A DNA stretch of 5,522 bases from contig JAMCYY010000009.1 of assembly GCA_023473205.1 (NCBI GenBank), positions 1 to 5,522 on the forward strand, read 5' to 3'. A program made the translations under genes and the position numbers. The stretch's first letter is position 1; each line of letters begins with the position of its first letter. The stretch comes from Patescibacteria group bacterium. GTDB taxonomy: Bacteria > Patescibacteriota > Microgenomatia > UM-FILTER-40-11. The notes beneath the pieces were generated by a model, which saw nothing but the letters and a program-made list of their open reading frames with translations, was not told the origin of the DNA and searched no databases. Shown here one piece after another: positions 5,505-5,522 of this stretch.

Positions 5505-5509
5505 CAAAA

Positions 5510-5522
5510 ATGTTTAAAGTTC
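5510..5522 (+). CDS. Start of an unidentified gene, cut by the window end
   Basis: Only MFKV plus one base is visible, so no function can be given. The call rests on the perfect Shine-Dalgarno just upstream. The strength of that site suggests a well-translated product, and the nested hairpin at 5445-5482 suggests regulation in the leader or at the promoter. It is transcribed divergently from gene D. Confidence 0.75.

Larger units (their letters stand above)
5244..5509. other. Divergent intergenic region between D and the last gene
   Basis: This holds the extended -10 of gene D (minus), a 6-bp AT-rich inverted repeat TTTCTT-GAA-AAGAAA at 5377-5391, a TATAAAT that could be a -10 for the plus-strand gene at 5437-5443 (no good -35), a GC-rich nested hairpin at 5445-5482 and a Shine-Dalgarno at 5495-5504. 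I see no RNA gene. Confidence 0.5.

Noticed and set aside
1..5522. CRISPR array, tRNA, rRNA or TnpB/omega-RNA system
   Set aside because: No spaced short repeats, no cloverleaf or rRNA sequence seen, and the IS carries tnpA only.

Overview
The window is A+T-rich bacterial DNA with compact genes, a standard genetic code and at least one perfect Shine-Dalgarno sequence (5495-5504). The 5' end carries the last 295 codons of a divergent purD. The style (AT-rich, small orphan genes, a lone IS200 element) would suit a candidate-phylum (Patescibacteria/CPR-like) or other environmental bacterium. That is an inference; nothing here fixes the taxon.

Layout. 1-888 (+): 3' part of purD. 905-1130, 1160-1634 and 1731-2070 (all -): three small orphan genes (called X1, B and C here), each readable only with one reading-frame change. 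2265-3218 (-): an intact class I SAM-dependent methyltransferase. 3219-3753: an IS200-type insertion sequence with an intact tnpA (-), subterminal hairpins at both ends, and an RBS-masking hairpin in the tnpA leader. 3754-3891 (+): a second, divergent purD 3' end that starts exactly where the IS ends. 3896-4118 (-): X2, a diverged paralogue of X1, also frame-broken. 4176-5243 (-): orphan gene D, interrupted by one in-frame TAA. 5244-5509: intergenic DNA with a likely promoter for D and a strong nested hairpin. 5510 onward (+): the first codons of the next gene.

The main message is a hidden duplication. The arrangement 'purD 3' end, then a tail-to-tail small gene X' occurs twice, about 3 kb apart. 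The first purD is intact as far as visible. The second is a 45-residue remnant whose 5' break coincides with the IS200 left end. The purD copies are about 82% identical at nucleotide level by hand alignment and X1/X2 are much more diverged, so this is an old paralogue, an allele from a related strain, or the scar of an integration into the purD 3' end, and not a recent tandem duplication. Around this scar X1, B, C, X2 and D all carry a disabling lesion, while purD, the methyltransferase and tnpA do not.

Apart from purine synthesis (purD) and transposition (tnpA), no pathway can be assembled. The methyltransferase now starts at the IS right end and may depend on transcription reading through tnpA. 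I do not recognise B, C, D or the X family.
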